64,000 nt of DNA from Parvularcula sp039822105 (GCA_039822105.1 JBCBMW010000001.1:124001-188000); one strand, 5' to 3'; counted from the first letter of the stretch, positions 8,767 through 17,366 are shown. Notes: generated from the sequence alone by a model not told the origin. A program made the numbers and translations.

Positions 8767-9878
8767 CAGTTCGGCAGTGGGTTGTTCTTCGCATAGGTGG
8801 TGAAGAACGCGAGGAAAGCGGCGTCTGGGCGACGCGGCGCATCTTTGTCAGCGGCCCAGCGCTTCCACTCTTCGAGCACCGCATACTTGTCGAACCCGGG
8901 GAAAAGACGCCCGGCCTGCTCAAGCGCGTGGGAGCTCACGGCCAGATCCTGCGGTTCAGGACGGCGCGCTTCGATCTGGGGGGTGTCGACAATCTCAACC
9001 CGGCGTTCGGCGGCGCGAGGACGACCCTTCGGCCTGATCAGCACCATCGGGTTTCGCTTGCTGATCGCCGAGGCAAAGCCGCCGCTCTTGATCAGACGCG
9101 CACCATCGGAATGGGGGTCATCGACCACGGTCAGGTCATATTCAGGAATAGGTTGCCGACTCTCGATCTCGCGCAGGGCCGCTTTGAACTTCGCGGGCCG
9201 GTCTTCGGAGCCCACTTTGGTCTGCAGCTTGCCGAGACCGATATGGAAGAACCGCTGCTGTCCGCAGTGCACCCTAGCAATTTCATAGAGCCGGCGCTCG
9301 ATCGGGGAGAGCTGGAAGTAGTTGCTGTCATAGGTGAGGATCTTCTGATCCTTGATGATCGCGCGATAAAGCCAGTCGCATAGGCGGACCTTCACGCGGG
9401 AGAGCCGCTTCTTGCCATCCGCGGTTTTGGTGTAGCTCATCTTGGCTTCCGAGACCCAAGAGAAGAAGCCGTCTTCGCCCTCGCCGCCAGCCTCGATGTT
9501 CGTTTTGATCTGGGTGCCTTGCAGCCGCTCAAGTGCGCCATGGATCCGTTGGTAAGACCGTGCGGATCGGTTACCGCCGATAACGCGCAGGAAGTCATGG
9601 GCCGTGAAAGCGTACTCTTGGCTCGGCGTTTCCTGTCGTTTCATTTGCGAAACGAGCAAGCTAGCGATGTAGAGAAGGATCTCCTTGTCGTAGATCGTCG
9701 CCACACCCGTTTGCGATGCGCGCACCTCAATCGAGACATAGTCATCGGAATAGGTGATCGGCTGCATGCGTCGCCCTTTGGAAAGAGCGAAAAAGGGAAA
9801 GGCCATCACCGACCGCTCGCCCTTCACCTGACCGTGAAGGGGGCTATCGAGATCAACGAGGCTGAGTTGGGCCGACAT
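8766..9878 (-). CDS. repA: Plasmid-type replication initiator RepA
   Basis: This is a 370-aa protein of the replication initiator protein A type found on alphaproteobacterial plasmids. Recognisable segments are GERSVMAFPFFALSKGRR near the start, then ITYSDDYVSIEV, GVATIYDKEILLYI, FLRVIGGNRSARSYQRI, LCDWLYRAII and FQLSPIERRLYEIAR. The protein should bind the iterons just upstream (9947-10392) and open the origin. ATG 9878 has GGAG nine bases before it; an in-frame start at 9908 would add ten residues. It is divergent from parA/parB across the iterons and coupled downstream to the SbcD-like gene. Confidence 0.9.
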   Translation of the reverse strand: MSAQLSLVDLDSPLHGQVKGERSVMAFPFFALSKGRRMQPITYSDDYVSIEVRASQTGVATIYDKEILLYIASLLVSQMKRQETPSQEYAFTAHDFLRVIGGNRSARSYQRIHGALERLQGTQIKTNIEAGGEGEDGFFSWVSEAKMSYTKTADGKKRLSRVKVRLCDWLYRAIIKDQKILTYDSNYFQLSPIERRLYEIARVHCGQQRFFHIGLGKLQTKVGSEDRPAKFKAALREIESRQPIPEYDLTVVDDPHSDGARLIKSGGFASAISKRNPMVLIRPKGRPRAAERRVEIVDTPQIEARRPEPQDLAVSSHALEQAGRLFPGFDKYAVLEEWKRWAADKDAPRRPDAAFLAFFTTYAKNNPLPN

Positions 9879-9946
9879 CAAAAACTCCGAAACGCTGTCC
9901 GCCACCAAGAGGGAGGACCGGAGCGCGAAGAGTCCACGATTCGGGT

Positions 9947-10392
9947 TCGTGCCTACGGGGATTTATCCCTGAAACCACGAGGATTGATGCCAACCGTTCC
10001 GTCGGAGCTCTCGCAAACCCCTGTTTTGTGGGCGACTCCGCCGGAGCTGCGACAGAGTCGTGCTTTCGGGGACGAAATCGCTGATTTGTCCTTCAAAGCA
10101 CGAATCCACGGCCTGCGATTCGGACTCCTGCCACCGAATCGCTTTCGGTCGTCAGCTGCAGAAAAACCACCCATCACCCAAAAACCCCGGCGTCAGCCGA
10201 TTAGTGAGGTTATTTGTGGTTAAGGGTTTAACGGGAGCGTAAGTCACGGACGAACAACAGGAATACGCGTTTTCGGGGATGTGAAAACACGAATCTTCGT
10301 CCCCCAAAGCACGAGATCGGGGGCCGTGATGACACGAACACCTGTCCCCGAACCCACGAGGTGCACGCTCTCCACAGACCCTGATCCCACGA
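9947..10392. repeat. Iteron array, candidate replication origin
   Basis: An 18-bp repeat, best form TCGTCCCCGAAAGCACGA, recurs in both orientations. Minus-strand copies are at 9947-9964, 10058-10075 (reference) and 10265-10282. Plus-strand copies are at 9963-9980, 10086-10103, 10297-10314 (17 of 18 identical) and 10342-10359, with partial copies ending at 10292 and 10392. Two clusters flank a more AT-rich gap (about 10195-10250). The 605-base space between repA and parA holds no convincing gene. The layout fits a RepA-bound iteron origin; that RepA binds here is inference. Confidence 0.8.
10215..10223 (-). promoter_or_regulatory. DnaA-box-like 9-mer in the origin
   Basis: TGTGGTTAA on the plus strand is one mismatch from TGTGGATAA, the complement of the DnaA box TTATCCACA. 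It sits in the AT-rich gap between the two iteron clusters, where strand opening would be expected. A single one-mismatch site could be chance. Confidence 0.4.
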
Positions 10393-10483
10393 ATGGTATC
10401 GGCAGCCGAATCGCCGCTCTTGTATCTGCTGCGGTTTTTAGGCATGAGCCTAGAAATCCGCAGCATTCGAGAGAGGACCCCGA

Positions 10484-11674
10484 GTGAGCGAGAGCACGGA
10501 GCGCAGCGCCGCCACACTCCAAAGCATCAGCCAGCTGGTGACCACCGCGGACGGGATCCTTGGGTCCATGCGCGGCCTGGCCGAGGACCGGGTCAAAGAG
10601 GGCGGGCCGCGCCGGTACCGCCTGACCGAAGCGGCACAGCTGGCTGGGCGTTCAGTGGACGCGGTGCGCCGGGCGGAGGCCGCTGGTGATTTGCCAAAAC
10701 CAGAGCTCAGGGCCTCCGGCCAGCGGGCGGGTTATGCGCTGGCTGACGTGAACCGCATGCGCGATCATTTCGGCACTCGGCCTTACCGGGACCCAAGCGA
10801 TCCGCCGGTGATCTTGGCGGTTCAGAATTTCAAGGGCGGGGTCGGCAAGAGCACGATCTCGGCCCACGCGGCCCAGTACTTTGCGGAGCGCGGCTATCGC
10901 GTGCTGATCGTCGATACCGATAGCCAGGCGTCGACAACCACGCTGTTCGGCTTCAACCCCGACGTCGATATCGAGACCGACACCACGCTGCTTCCCTATC
11001 TGATTGCCGACCGATCTGATGGGATTGGCTACGCCGTCCGGCCCACGGGGTGGGACGGCCTGGATCTGATCCCTGCGAATTTGGGGCTTTACTCGGCGGA
11101 GTACATTCTCTCGCAGCAGGTCAAAGGCGACGTGGCGCGGCTGTCGCGGCTGAAGACCGGTCTTCATGAAGCGGCGAAGTCCTATGACGTGGTGATCATC
11201 GACCCGCCACCAGCGCTTGGGATGATTTCGCTTAGCGTGCTTCAGGCTGCATCGGCGATCCTCATTCCAACGCCTCCGTCGTCGATCGATTTCGCCTCGA
11301 CCGCAGCGTATCTTGCTATGCTCGAAGAGGTGGTCGAGGCGTTGAACGCCCAGACTCAAACCCCTGTAGAATATAGCTTTGTGACCCTTCTCGCGACCAA
11401 AGTGGTCGAGCAGAAGGGTGCCCATGAGGTGATGCGGGACGTCATGGGTCGCGCCTTTTCAGGCTCAATCCTCCCCACCGCGCTGCTCGATTCGGCTGAG
11501 TTCGATACGGCTTCGGTGGAGATGCGCACGGTGTTTGAGATGTCGGGTGGTCAATCGCGCACAGCACGGCGGTGCCGGAACAACCTCCTTGCTGTCATGA
11601 ACGACCTCGAAGTGAAGGTGCGCCAGACCTGGCCAAGCCACCGCGCGAAGTTGCGCCAGGAGGGAATCGCGTGA
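10484..11674 (+). CDS. parA: Plasmid-type partition ATPase ParA
   Basis: This is a 396-aa protein. An N-terminal extension carries a MerR-like helix-turn-helix (about residues 45-72, RYRLTEAAQLAGRSVDAVRR). The deviant Walker A motif KGGVGKST is at 117-124, followed by VLIVDTDSQASTT and VVIIDPPPALG. The length and N-terminal DNA-binding domain mark a type Ia ParA, which moves cargo over the nucleoid and also represses its own operon, unlike the short chromosomal Soj type. It is followed by two identical palindromes and parB. The ATG candidate just after the GTG at 10484 is absent, so the GTG is used, with GAGAGAGGA upstream. Confidence 0.9.
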   Translation: MSESTERSAATLQSISQLVTTADGILGSMRGLAEDRVKEGGPRRYRLTEAAQLAGRSVDAVRRAEAAGDLPKPELRASGQRAGYALADVNRMRDHFGTRPYRDPSDPPVILAVQNFKGGVGKSTISAHAAQYFAERGYRVLIVDTDSQASTTTLFGFNPDVDIETDTTLLPYLIADRSDGIGYAVRPTGWDGLDLIPANLGLYSAEYILSQQVKGDVARLSRLKTGLHEAAKSYDVVIIDPPPALGMISLSVLQAASAILIPTPPSSIDFASTAAYLAMLEEVVEALNAQTQTPVEYSFVTLLATKVVEQKGAHEVMRDVMGRAFSGSILPTALLDSAEFDTASVEMRTVFEMSGGQSRTARRCRNNLLAVMNDLEVKVRQTWPSHRAKLRQEGIA

Positions 11675-11675
11675 C

Positions 11676-11726
11676 CGTGCACATGTGCACGCACCCCTCC
11701 ACCACCCAGCGTGCACATGTGCACGC
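11676..11726. repeat. Two identical 17-bp palindromes, candidate parS
   Basis: CGTGCACATGTGCACGC occurs exactly at 11676-11692 and again at 11710-11726, with the palindromic core GTGCACATGTGCAC. The copies are 34 bp apart in the 74-base gap between parA and parB. A duplicated perfect palindrome at this position is what a ParB-bound centromere, or a parB operator, would look like. It differs from the chromosomal parS consensus (TGTTNCACGTGAAACA). Confidence 0.65.
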
Positions 11727-11748
11727 CACCAGGACGAGGACCTAAGGT

Positions 11749-12711
11749 ATGGCCCGGAAACGCGCGAGAATCCTAGCGGACGCGATCACCGCGAGGGTCG
11801 AAAGTAGTACCGACAGCGGCGACCAGCCGAAGAGAGAATACACGGCCGAACGCGGTGCGCTTCTCTCTGATGCGGCGGATGGGCGGCTGCGCAATGGCAA
11901 GCTGCGCTTGGTTGACCCAAAGGAATGCCGGATGTGGGACGGCCACAACCGCCTTTATGACCTGCTGACTCCCGAAAGCTGCTCAGAGCTGATCAAGTCC
12001 ATCAAAGCCGTGGGCCGCCAGGAGATGCCAGCGATTGTGCGCCCTCTTAAAGATGGGCCCTACGCCTATGAAGTGATTTGCGGTGCGCGCCGGCACTTCG
12101 CCGTCAGCCATCTGCGCGAGGCTGAGCACCGCCAAGACATCCTCTATCTTGTCGATATTCGTGACATCACGGACGAGGAAGCCTTTCGTCTCTCCGATCT
12201 CGAGAACCGCGAGCGCGAGGATATTTCAGACTTTGAGCGTTCCCGTGACTACGGCCGAGCGCTGGACAGCTACTATGATGGCAACAAAGCGCTCATGGCG
12301 GAAAGGATCGGCGTCGATCGGACCTGGCTCAGCCGCTATTTGCGGATTGGTGAGCTGCCGCAGGATATCTTGAGCGCCTACGGCGATGTCCGTGATATCG
12401 GCATTCGCCATGCTGCGGAGCTGTCGCCGCTTCTCTCAAGCGAAGCCGCACCTCGCGTTTTGGACAAAGCGCGCGTTCTGGCTGAAGCTCGTGCAAACGG
12501 GGACATGTCGTCGGCTTCAGCCACGCTTCAGGCTCTCAAAGCTGCGGCCAAGGCCAGTCCTGAGCGCGATGTCCGCCGTATTCATGATGATAAGGGCCGT
12601 CTATTGGCCCAAGGCGAGCGCAAGCCGCGCAATCTTGTTCTGACGATCCCTCGCGCTCGGCTCAAAGACCGTGACGCGGTCATCGCGGCCATCAACGAGC
12701 TGCTCGACTAA
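11749..12711 (+). CDS. parB: Partition protein ParB
   Basis: This is a 320-aa protein of the plasmid ParB/RepB type. The ParB/Sulfiredoxin nuclease-like domain spans about residues 52-160 with the CTP-binding-type motif GARRH at 112-116 (VICGARRHFAV) and ENREREDISDFERS after it. A helix-turn-helix follows near 178-200 (ALMAERIGVDRTWLSRYL), and the C-terminus is charged, probably for dimerisation. It should bind the palindromes between parA and parB and act with ParA in segregation. Its stop codon overlaps the end of the convergent gene by four bases. Confidence 0.92.
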   Translation: MARKRARILADAITARVESSTDSGDQPKREYTAERGALLSDAADGRLRNGKLRLVDPKECRMWDGHNRLYDLLTPESCSELIKSIKAVGRQEMPAIVRPLKDGPYAYEVICGARRHFAVSHLREAEHRQDILYLVDIRDITDEEAFRLSDLENREREDISDFERSRDYGRALDSYYDGNKALMAERIGVDRTWLSRYLRIGELPQDILSAYGDVRDIGIRHAAELSPLLSSEAAPRVLDKARVLAEARANGDMSSASATLQALKAAAKASPERDVRRIHDDKGRLLAQGERKPRNLVLTIPRARLKDRDAVIAAINELLD

Positions 12712-13592
12712 AGCGAATCCTGCCGAACGGCGCGGTCCAGGGCCGCGTAAGCATCCTCCAAGACCTGATCGACGCGCGCCGTATCCACCAGATCGGCGCG
12801 CTCATTGCTCGTGGTTTCAGGGACAATGCCTGCGGGCGCCGCGTTCTCAGCCATATAGATCAGCCAGCGCTGGCGCTTCGTGGCTTTGCGGACAATACCA
12901 AAATCTGCGAGCCGCTTCAGGAGCCTGGCTGACGCTTGCCGCGTCAAACCGAGGCTGTCACCCACATAGCGCGGTGTGAGAGCATGAACTGTCCCCAATA
13001 GCACGAGCGTGTCCTCGAGCCGGCTATCCGAACGGGCCTCAGGCAGCAGCGAGCGCCAGCGGGCGAAGTCACGCTCCAACGCCTCCAGGTGCGCGAGCCC
13101 CTCTTGGCAACGCGCCGCCAGAGCTGGCGGGAAAGCCTCCGTGAGCCCGGTGTCGTCCGATGGTAGCGCCAGGCTGATGCTGGGCAGCGCCGCACCTATA
13201 AGGGCCCTGAAATGAAGCGGTGCCTCCATCGCGAGCTCACCCGCAGACATCCCGCCTGACCTCAGCTCCTCAAGAACCCTCACAGTGTCCCCGAAAGACT
13301 GTGGCGCGTCGTCTGTCGGCGCGGTCTTGGTCCACAGCGCGAGGGCCTCGGACCAGAACCGCCGGGCCGCACTTTCTTCAAGGCTCGGGATTCTGTCGCC
13401 CACATGGGCCGTGAGGGCCAAAAGGTCCTCTGGCGCCATCGGCTGAGCCCCACGGCTGAAGAGTTGAGCCACAACGCGCGCTGTTTCATGGTGTAGCCAG
13501 AGACGGCCTAGCTTTGAGCGGCGGACGGCCTCTGATAACCGGCCCAAGGCCAGTCCTGCGCCCGCCCAATCGGTGTGGCCTTTCATACTCAT
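12708..13592 (-). CDS. Unassigned protein with C-terminal HTH
   Basis: The product is 294 aa from ATG 13592; a TTG at 13628 would add twelve residues and has a better purine tract, so the start is uncertain. The C-terminal third contains a winged-helix-like segment (LGLTRQASARLLKRLADFGI, then RKATKRQRWLIYMAE). It resembles the plasmid-borne HTH proteins annotated as RHE_PE00001/DUF1612, but I cannot confirm the family. A perfect 9-bp inverted repeat lies just before ATG 13592 and an iteron sits about 80 bp upstream, so control by itself and by RepA is plausible. Confidence 0.65.
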   Translation of the reverse strand: MSMKGHTDWAGAGLALGRLSEAVRRSKLGRLWLHHETARVVAQLFSRGAQPMAPEDLLALTAHVGDRIPSLEESAARRFWSEALALWTKTAPTDDAPQSFGDTVRVLEELRSGGMSAGELAMEAPLHFRALIGAALPSISLALPSDDTGLTEAFPPALAARCQEGLAHLEALERDFARWRSLLPEARSDSRLEDTLVLLGTVHALTPRYVGDSLGLTRQASARLLKRLADFGIVRKATKRQRWLIYMAENAAPAGIVPETTSNERADLVDTARVDQVLEDAYAALDRAVRQDSL

Positions 13593-13593
13593 C

Positions 13594-13620
13594 GGAACCG
13601 TTATCCGCCGAAACGGTTCC
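13594..13620. promoter_or_regulatory. Perfect inverted repeat, candidate operator
   Basis: GGAACCGTT (13594-13602) and AACGGTTCC (13612-13620) form a perfect 9-bp inverted repeat with a 9-bp spacer, one base upstream of ATG 13592. The size and position fit an autoregulatory operator. If translation really starts at TTG 13628, the repeat lies inside the coding region. Confidence 0.5.
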
Positions 13621-13668
13621 ACTGCCAAGGGGCTTCCGACAGTCCTCTTCTGGCGGGCCTTAGCAGAC

Positions 13669-13686
13669 TCGTGCTTTTAGGGATGA
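13669..13686 (-). repeat. Outlying iteron copy
   Basis: The complement reads TCATCCCTAAAAGCACGA, matching 15 of 18 positions of the best iteron at 10058-10075. It lies 3.3 kb from the main array, in the 156-bp gap between the HTH gene and serC. It could titrate RepA, mediate handcuffing, or let RepA regulate the flanking genes. Confidence 0.6.
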
Positions 13687-13748
13687 TGATAGAGCCGAGA
13701 GAACTCAACCTCTTGCACTGCACATAAAACCCTGCCCAGAAGCGCCCC

Positions 13749-14897
13749 ATGGAACGACCCACACTACGCCCCGCTCAGCCGTCTTTTTCGTCCGGCCCAT
13801 GCGCCAAGCGCCCAGGCTGGGAAGCCTCGAGCCTGCCGACCTCGGCGCTCGGCCGATCCCACCGCTCATCCCTGGGGAAAGCGCGCCTCGCTGAAGCGAT
13901 CGATCTCACCCGCGAGGTGCTGGAGGTGCCGGAAAGCCATTTGATCGGGATTGTTCCGGCCTCCGATACCGGCGCTGTGGAAATCGCGATGTGGAACCTT
14001 CTTGGCCCGCGTCCTGTCACGGTGGCGGCATGGGAGAGCTTTGGCCTCGATTGGGTCAAGGATGCGGTCGACGAGCTCAAGATCGAGCCGACGGTCCTGA
14101 AAGCCGACTATGGCGCTCTTCCTGATCTCGAAGCGGTCGATCCGTCCCACGATGTCGTCTTCACCTGGAACGGTACGACCTCGGGCGCACGCGTGCCGAA
14201 TGCCGACTGGATTGCGGCTGATCGCGAGGGCCTCACCATCTGCGATGCCACTTCGGCGGCGTTCGCCCAGGACCTCGATTGGGACAAGCTCGATGTCGTG
14301 ACCTATTCCTGGCAGAAGGTGCTCGGCGGGGAAGCGCAGCACGGTATCCTGATCCTCGGTCCCCGCGCTGTCGATCGGATCAACAGCCACAAGCCGACCT
14401 GGCCGATGCCGAAGATCTTCCGCCTTCAGAAAAAAGGTGAGCTGAACGCTGGCATCTTCCGCGGCGAGACGATCAACACACCATCGATGTTGGCTGTGGA
14501 AGACTATATCGATGCTCTCAACTGGTCGAAGAGCCTCGGCGGTCTTTCGGCCCTGAAAGCACGGGCGGATAAGAACCTTGCCGCGCTCGAAGCCTGGGCT
14601 GCCTCACGGGACTGGGTGGACTTTTTGGCACCGACTGAGATCCGGTCGAATACGTCCGTGTGCCTCAAGATCACCGATAGCCGTGTCGCGGCGCTCTCCG
14701 CCGAAGACCAGCAAGCCTTTATCAAAGGCATGACCAAGGCGCTGGAGAAAGAAGAAGCGGCCTTCGATATTGCCGGGTACCGCGCGGCGCCTCCAGGCCT
14801 CCGCATCTGGTGCGGGGCGACGGTCGAGACGTCTGACATTGAAGCGCTGACGCCCTGGATCGACTGGGCGTTCGAGCAGCAAGTTTCATCCCTATAA
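13749..14897 (+). CDS. serC: Phosphoserine aminotransferase
   Basis: The 382-aa product converts 3-phosphohydroxypyruvate to phosphoserine with glutamate as amino donor. It has the N-terminal FSSGPCAKRPGW and the PLP-binding Lys near residue 190 (YSWQKVLGGE), as in the alphaproteobacterial/Methanosarcina-type SerC rather than the E. coli form. It is first of serC-serA-serB, with 18 bases to serA. The start ATG 13749 agrees with the conserved N-terminus. Confidence 0.94.
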   Translation: MERPTLRPAQPSFSSGPCAKRPGWEASSLPTSALGRSHRSSLGKARLAEAIDLTREVLEVPESHLIGIVPASDTGAVEIAMWNLLGPRPVTVAAWESFGLDWVKDAVDELKIEPTVLKADYGALPDLEAVDPSHDVVFTWNGTTSGARVPNADWIAADREGLTICDATSAAFAQDLDWDKLDVVTYSWQKVLGGEAQHGILILGPRAVDRINSHKPTWPMPKIFRLQKKGELNAGIFRGETINTPSMLAVEDYIDALNWSKSLGGLSALKARADKNLAALEAWAASRDWVDFLAPTEIRSNTSVCLKITDSRVAALSAEDQQAFIKGMTKALEKEEAAFDIAGYRAAPPGLRIWCGATVETSDIEALTPWIDWAFEQQVSSL

Positions 14898-14915
14898 GCA
14901 CGAAAGATACGATCC

Positions 14916-16496
14916 GTGGTCAAAGTTCTGATTTCTGACAAACTGGGCGAGGATGCTGTCCGCATTCTGGAAGCCCGCAAAATTGAAACCGTCTTCGCGC
15001 CCGATTTGGGTAAGGATCCGGAGGCGCTGAAGGCCGCCCTGGCCGATGTGAACGGTCTCGCCATCCGCTCCGCGACCAAAGTCACCGCTGACGTGATTGC
15101 CGCCGCGCCTGAGCTCAAAGTGGTTGGCCGCGCCGGTATCGGTGTCGACAATGTCGATATCGAGGCGGCCACCGGCGCTGGCATCGCGGTGATGAACACG
15201 CCGTTCGGCAACGCGATCACCACGGCTGAACACGCGATCGCGATGATGTTCGCCGTGGCGCGCCGTATTCCGCAGGCGGATGCTTCGACCAAGCTCTCCA
15301 AATGGGAGAAGTCGAAATTCATGGGCCGTGAGCTCTACGGCAAGACCCTTGGTCTGATCGGTGCTGGGAACATTGGCGGCATTGTCGCCAGTCGCGCGCA
15401 GGGCCTTCAGATGAAGGTCGTCGCTTTTGACCCGTTCTTGAGCGAGGAAAAGGCCGCGCAAATGGGCGTGGAACTTGTCAGCCTCAACGAGCTTCTCACC
15501 CGCGCAGACTTCATCAGCCTGCATACACCGCTCACGGACAAAACGCGCAATATCCTCGGTCGTGAAGCGTTCGATGTGATCCGTAAGGGCGCCTATGTCA
15601 TCAACTGTGCCCGCGGCGGCTTGGTGGACGAAACCGCGCTTCTCGAAGCGTTGAATGATGGCCGCGTTGCTGGGGCTGCGCTGGATGTCTTCGAAGAGGA
15701 GCCTGCCAAGGATAATCCTCTGTTTGAACACGAAAATGTCGTGGTCACGCCGCATCTTGGCGCCTCCACCCAAGAGGCCCAGGAGAACGTCGCTATTCAG
15801 ATTGCTGAGCAAATCGCTGACTACCTCCTAACCGGTGCCGTGCAGAACGCGCTCAACATGCCGTCGGTGACGGCCGAGGAAGCGCCGCTGCTGCGCCCGT
15901 TCATCAATCTGGGCGAACGCCTTGGCAGTCTCGTCGGTCAGCTCTCCGATGGCGCGATCACGGAGATCAGCGTTCGTTTTGCGGGGCAGGTGGCTGAGCT
16001 TAAAACCGGCCCGATCCTCGCCGGTGCTGTGTCCGCGGCCCTGAAGCCGCAACTTGATACGGTGAACACGGTCAACGCGCTTTCGATCGCGAAAGACCGA
16101 GGCCTTGCGATCACCGAGGAGAAGACGGACACATCCCCCAACTTTGGCAGCACCCTGACCGTGTCAGCGACGGTGGGCGACCATAGCTTCTCAGCCACCG
16201 GCGCACTCTTTGGCGGCGAGCCACGGATCGTCCGGATCGATGACGTCCGGTTGGAAGCGAGCCTTCAGAGCCACATGCTCTTTGTCGTGAACGAAGACAA
16301 ACCAGGTATGATCGGCGCGGTTGGTGACGAGCTGCGCAAGGCCGACGCCAACATCGCAACCTTCAACCTTGGTCGCCGGGAAGCGGGCGGTGAGGCGCTT
16401 GCGCTGATCGCCGTTGATGAGCCGCTTTTGCCAAAGGTTCTTGAAACCATCCGTGGGCTGTCGCTGATCAAGCGGGTCGTGCCGCTGCGGTTCTAG
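14916..16496 (+). CDS. serA: D-3-phosphoglycerate dehydrogenase, long form
   Basis: The 526-aa product catalyses the first step of serine synthesis, oxidation of 3-phosphoglycerate with NAD. The GTG start at 14916 gives the family N-terminus VKVLISDKL. The NAD-binding motif GLIGAGNIGG is near residue 146-155, and the catalytic Arg and His regions are in NCARGGLVDE and VVTPHLGAST. An allosteric substrate-binding domain (about 315-450) and a C-terminal ACT domain (about 453-526, LFVVNEDKPGMIG) make it the long, ACT-containing type. It lies between serC and serB. Confidence 0.95.
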   Translation: MVKVLISDKLGEDAVRILEARKIETVFAPDLGKDPEALKAALADVNGLAIRSATKVTADVIAAAPELKVVGRAGIGVDNVDIEAATGAGIAVMNTPFGNAITTAEHAIAMMFAVARRIPQADASTKLSKWEKSKFMGRELYGKTLGLIGAGNIGGIVASRAQGLQMKVVAFDPFLSEEKAAQMGVELVSLNELLTRADFISLHTPLTDKTRNILGREAFDVIRKGAYVINCARGGLVDETALLEALNDGRVAGAALDVFEEEPAKDNPLFEHENVVVTPHLGASTQEAQENVAIQIAEQIADYLLTGAVQNALNMPSVTAEEAPLLRPFINLGERLGSLVGQLSDGAITEISVRFAGQVAELKTGPILAGAVSAALKPQLDTVNTVNALSIAKDRGLAITEEKTDTSPNFGSTLTVSATVGDHSFSATGALFGGEPRIVRIDDVRLEASLQSHMLFVVNEDKPGMIGAVGDELRKADANIATFNLGRREAGGEALALIAVDEPLLPKVLETIRGLSLIKRVVPLRF

Positions 16497-16499
16497 CCT

Positions 16500-17366
16500 A
16501 TGAGCGAAGCAAACCATGCCGTTGTCGTGATGGGGAAGGGCGCACCAGACGCACTCGACCCTGTCGCGTGGAAGATCGGCGTTCCGATGACAACCTTGGG
16601 CCCCGATGCAGCGGAGATCCATCTGCCGGAGAACCGCGCCGCCGAGGTGGCACGGAGCATGCGCTCGGCGAGCTTTGATATTGGCCATGTGCCGCTTGAG
16701 GGCCGCCGCAAGAAGCTGCTTCTCGCAGATATGGACTCCACGATCATCGAGCAGGAGAGCCTCGACGTCTTGGCCGACGCGTTTGGTTTTGGCCGCGAGG
16801 TGTCGAAGATCACCGACCGGGCCATGCGCGGTGAGCTTGATTTTGAGAGCGCGCTCAAAACGCGAGTGGCGCTCCTCAAAGGTCACAGGATCGACAAAGC
16901 GGCCTCAGTTCTCAGTGAGCGGATCACGGTGACGGAGGGGGCGGCGACGTTGGTCAAAACCATGACCGCCCACGGCGCGAAGGCCGCTTTGGTGACCGGC
17001 GGGTTTGACATGTTTGCCTCGCCTGTTGCTGAGCGTGTCGGCTTTCACGATGTGTTCGCCAACCGGCTGCGCTCGACGGATTTTCGTTTTACGGGTCAGG
17101 TGGCCGAGCCCATCTTGGGGCAAAACGCCAAGGCGGAACGTCTCACTGCTCTTTGTCAGGAGCAAAGCCTCACAGCTGTTGAGGTGATTGCGGTCGGCGA
17201 CGGCGCCAATGACCGCGCGATGATCACAGCGGCGGGGCTGGGCGTGGGCTTTCGCCCCAAACCGGTGCTGGCCGAGGCGGCGGATGTGGTGATCCAGCAC
17301 ATGGATCTGACAGCGCTCCTCTACCTGCAGGGCTATAAGCGCGACGAGTTCGTGACCGCTGGCTGA
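16500..17366 (+). CDS. serB: Phosphoserine phosphatase
   Basis: The 288-aa HAD-family enzyme releases serine from phosphoserine, completing the pathway begun by its upstream neighbours. The nucleophile motif DMDST is at residues 77-81, motif II Ser/Thr is in ALVTGGFDMF, and VGDGANDRAM near 233 supplies motif III/IV aspartates. The N-terminal 70 residues are a degenerate ACT-like domain. It starts three bases after the serA stop. Its 3' end overlaps the convergent symporter gene by 34 bases. Confidence 0.94.
   Translation: MSEANHAVVVMGKGAPDALDPVAWKIGVPMTTLGPDAAEIHLPENRAAEVARSMRSASFDIGHVPLEGRRKKLLLADMDSTIIEQESLDVLADAFGFGREVSKITDRAMRGELDFESALKTRVALLKGHRIDKAASVLSERITVTEGAATLVKTMTAHGAKAALVTGGFDMFASPVAERVGFHDVFANRLRSTDFRFTGQVAEPILGQNAKAERLTALCQEQSLTAVEVIAVGDGANDRAMITAAGLGVGFRPKPVLAEAADVVIQHMDLTALLYLQGYKRDEFVTAG

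Noticed and set aside
9947..10392. CRISPR array
   Set aside because: Repeats are 18 bp, in both orientations, irregularly spaced and without cas genes; iterons beside repA explain them better.
10484..12711. Chromosomal Soj/Spo0J partition genes
   Set aside because: ParA has the long N-terminal HTH form, parB the plasmid type, and both adjoin repA and iterons.
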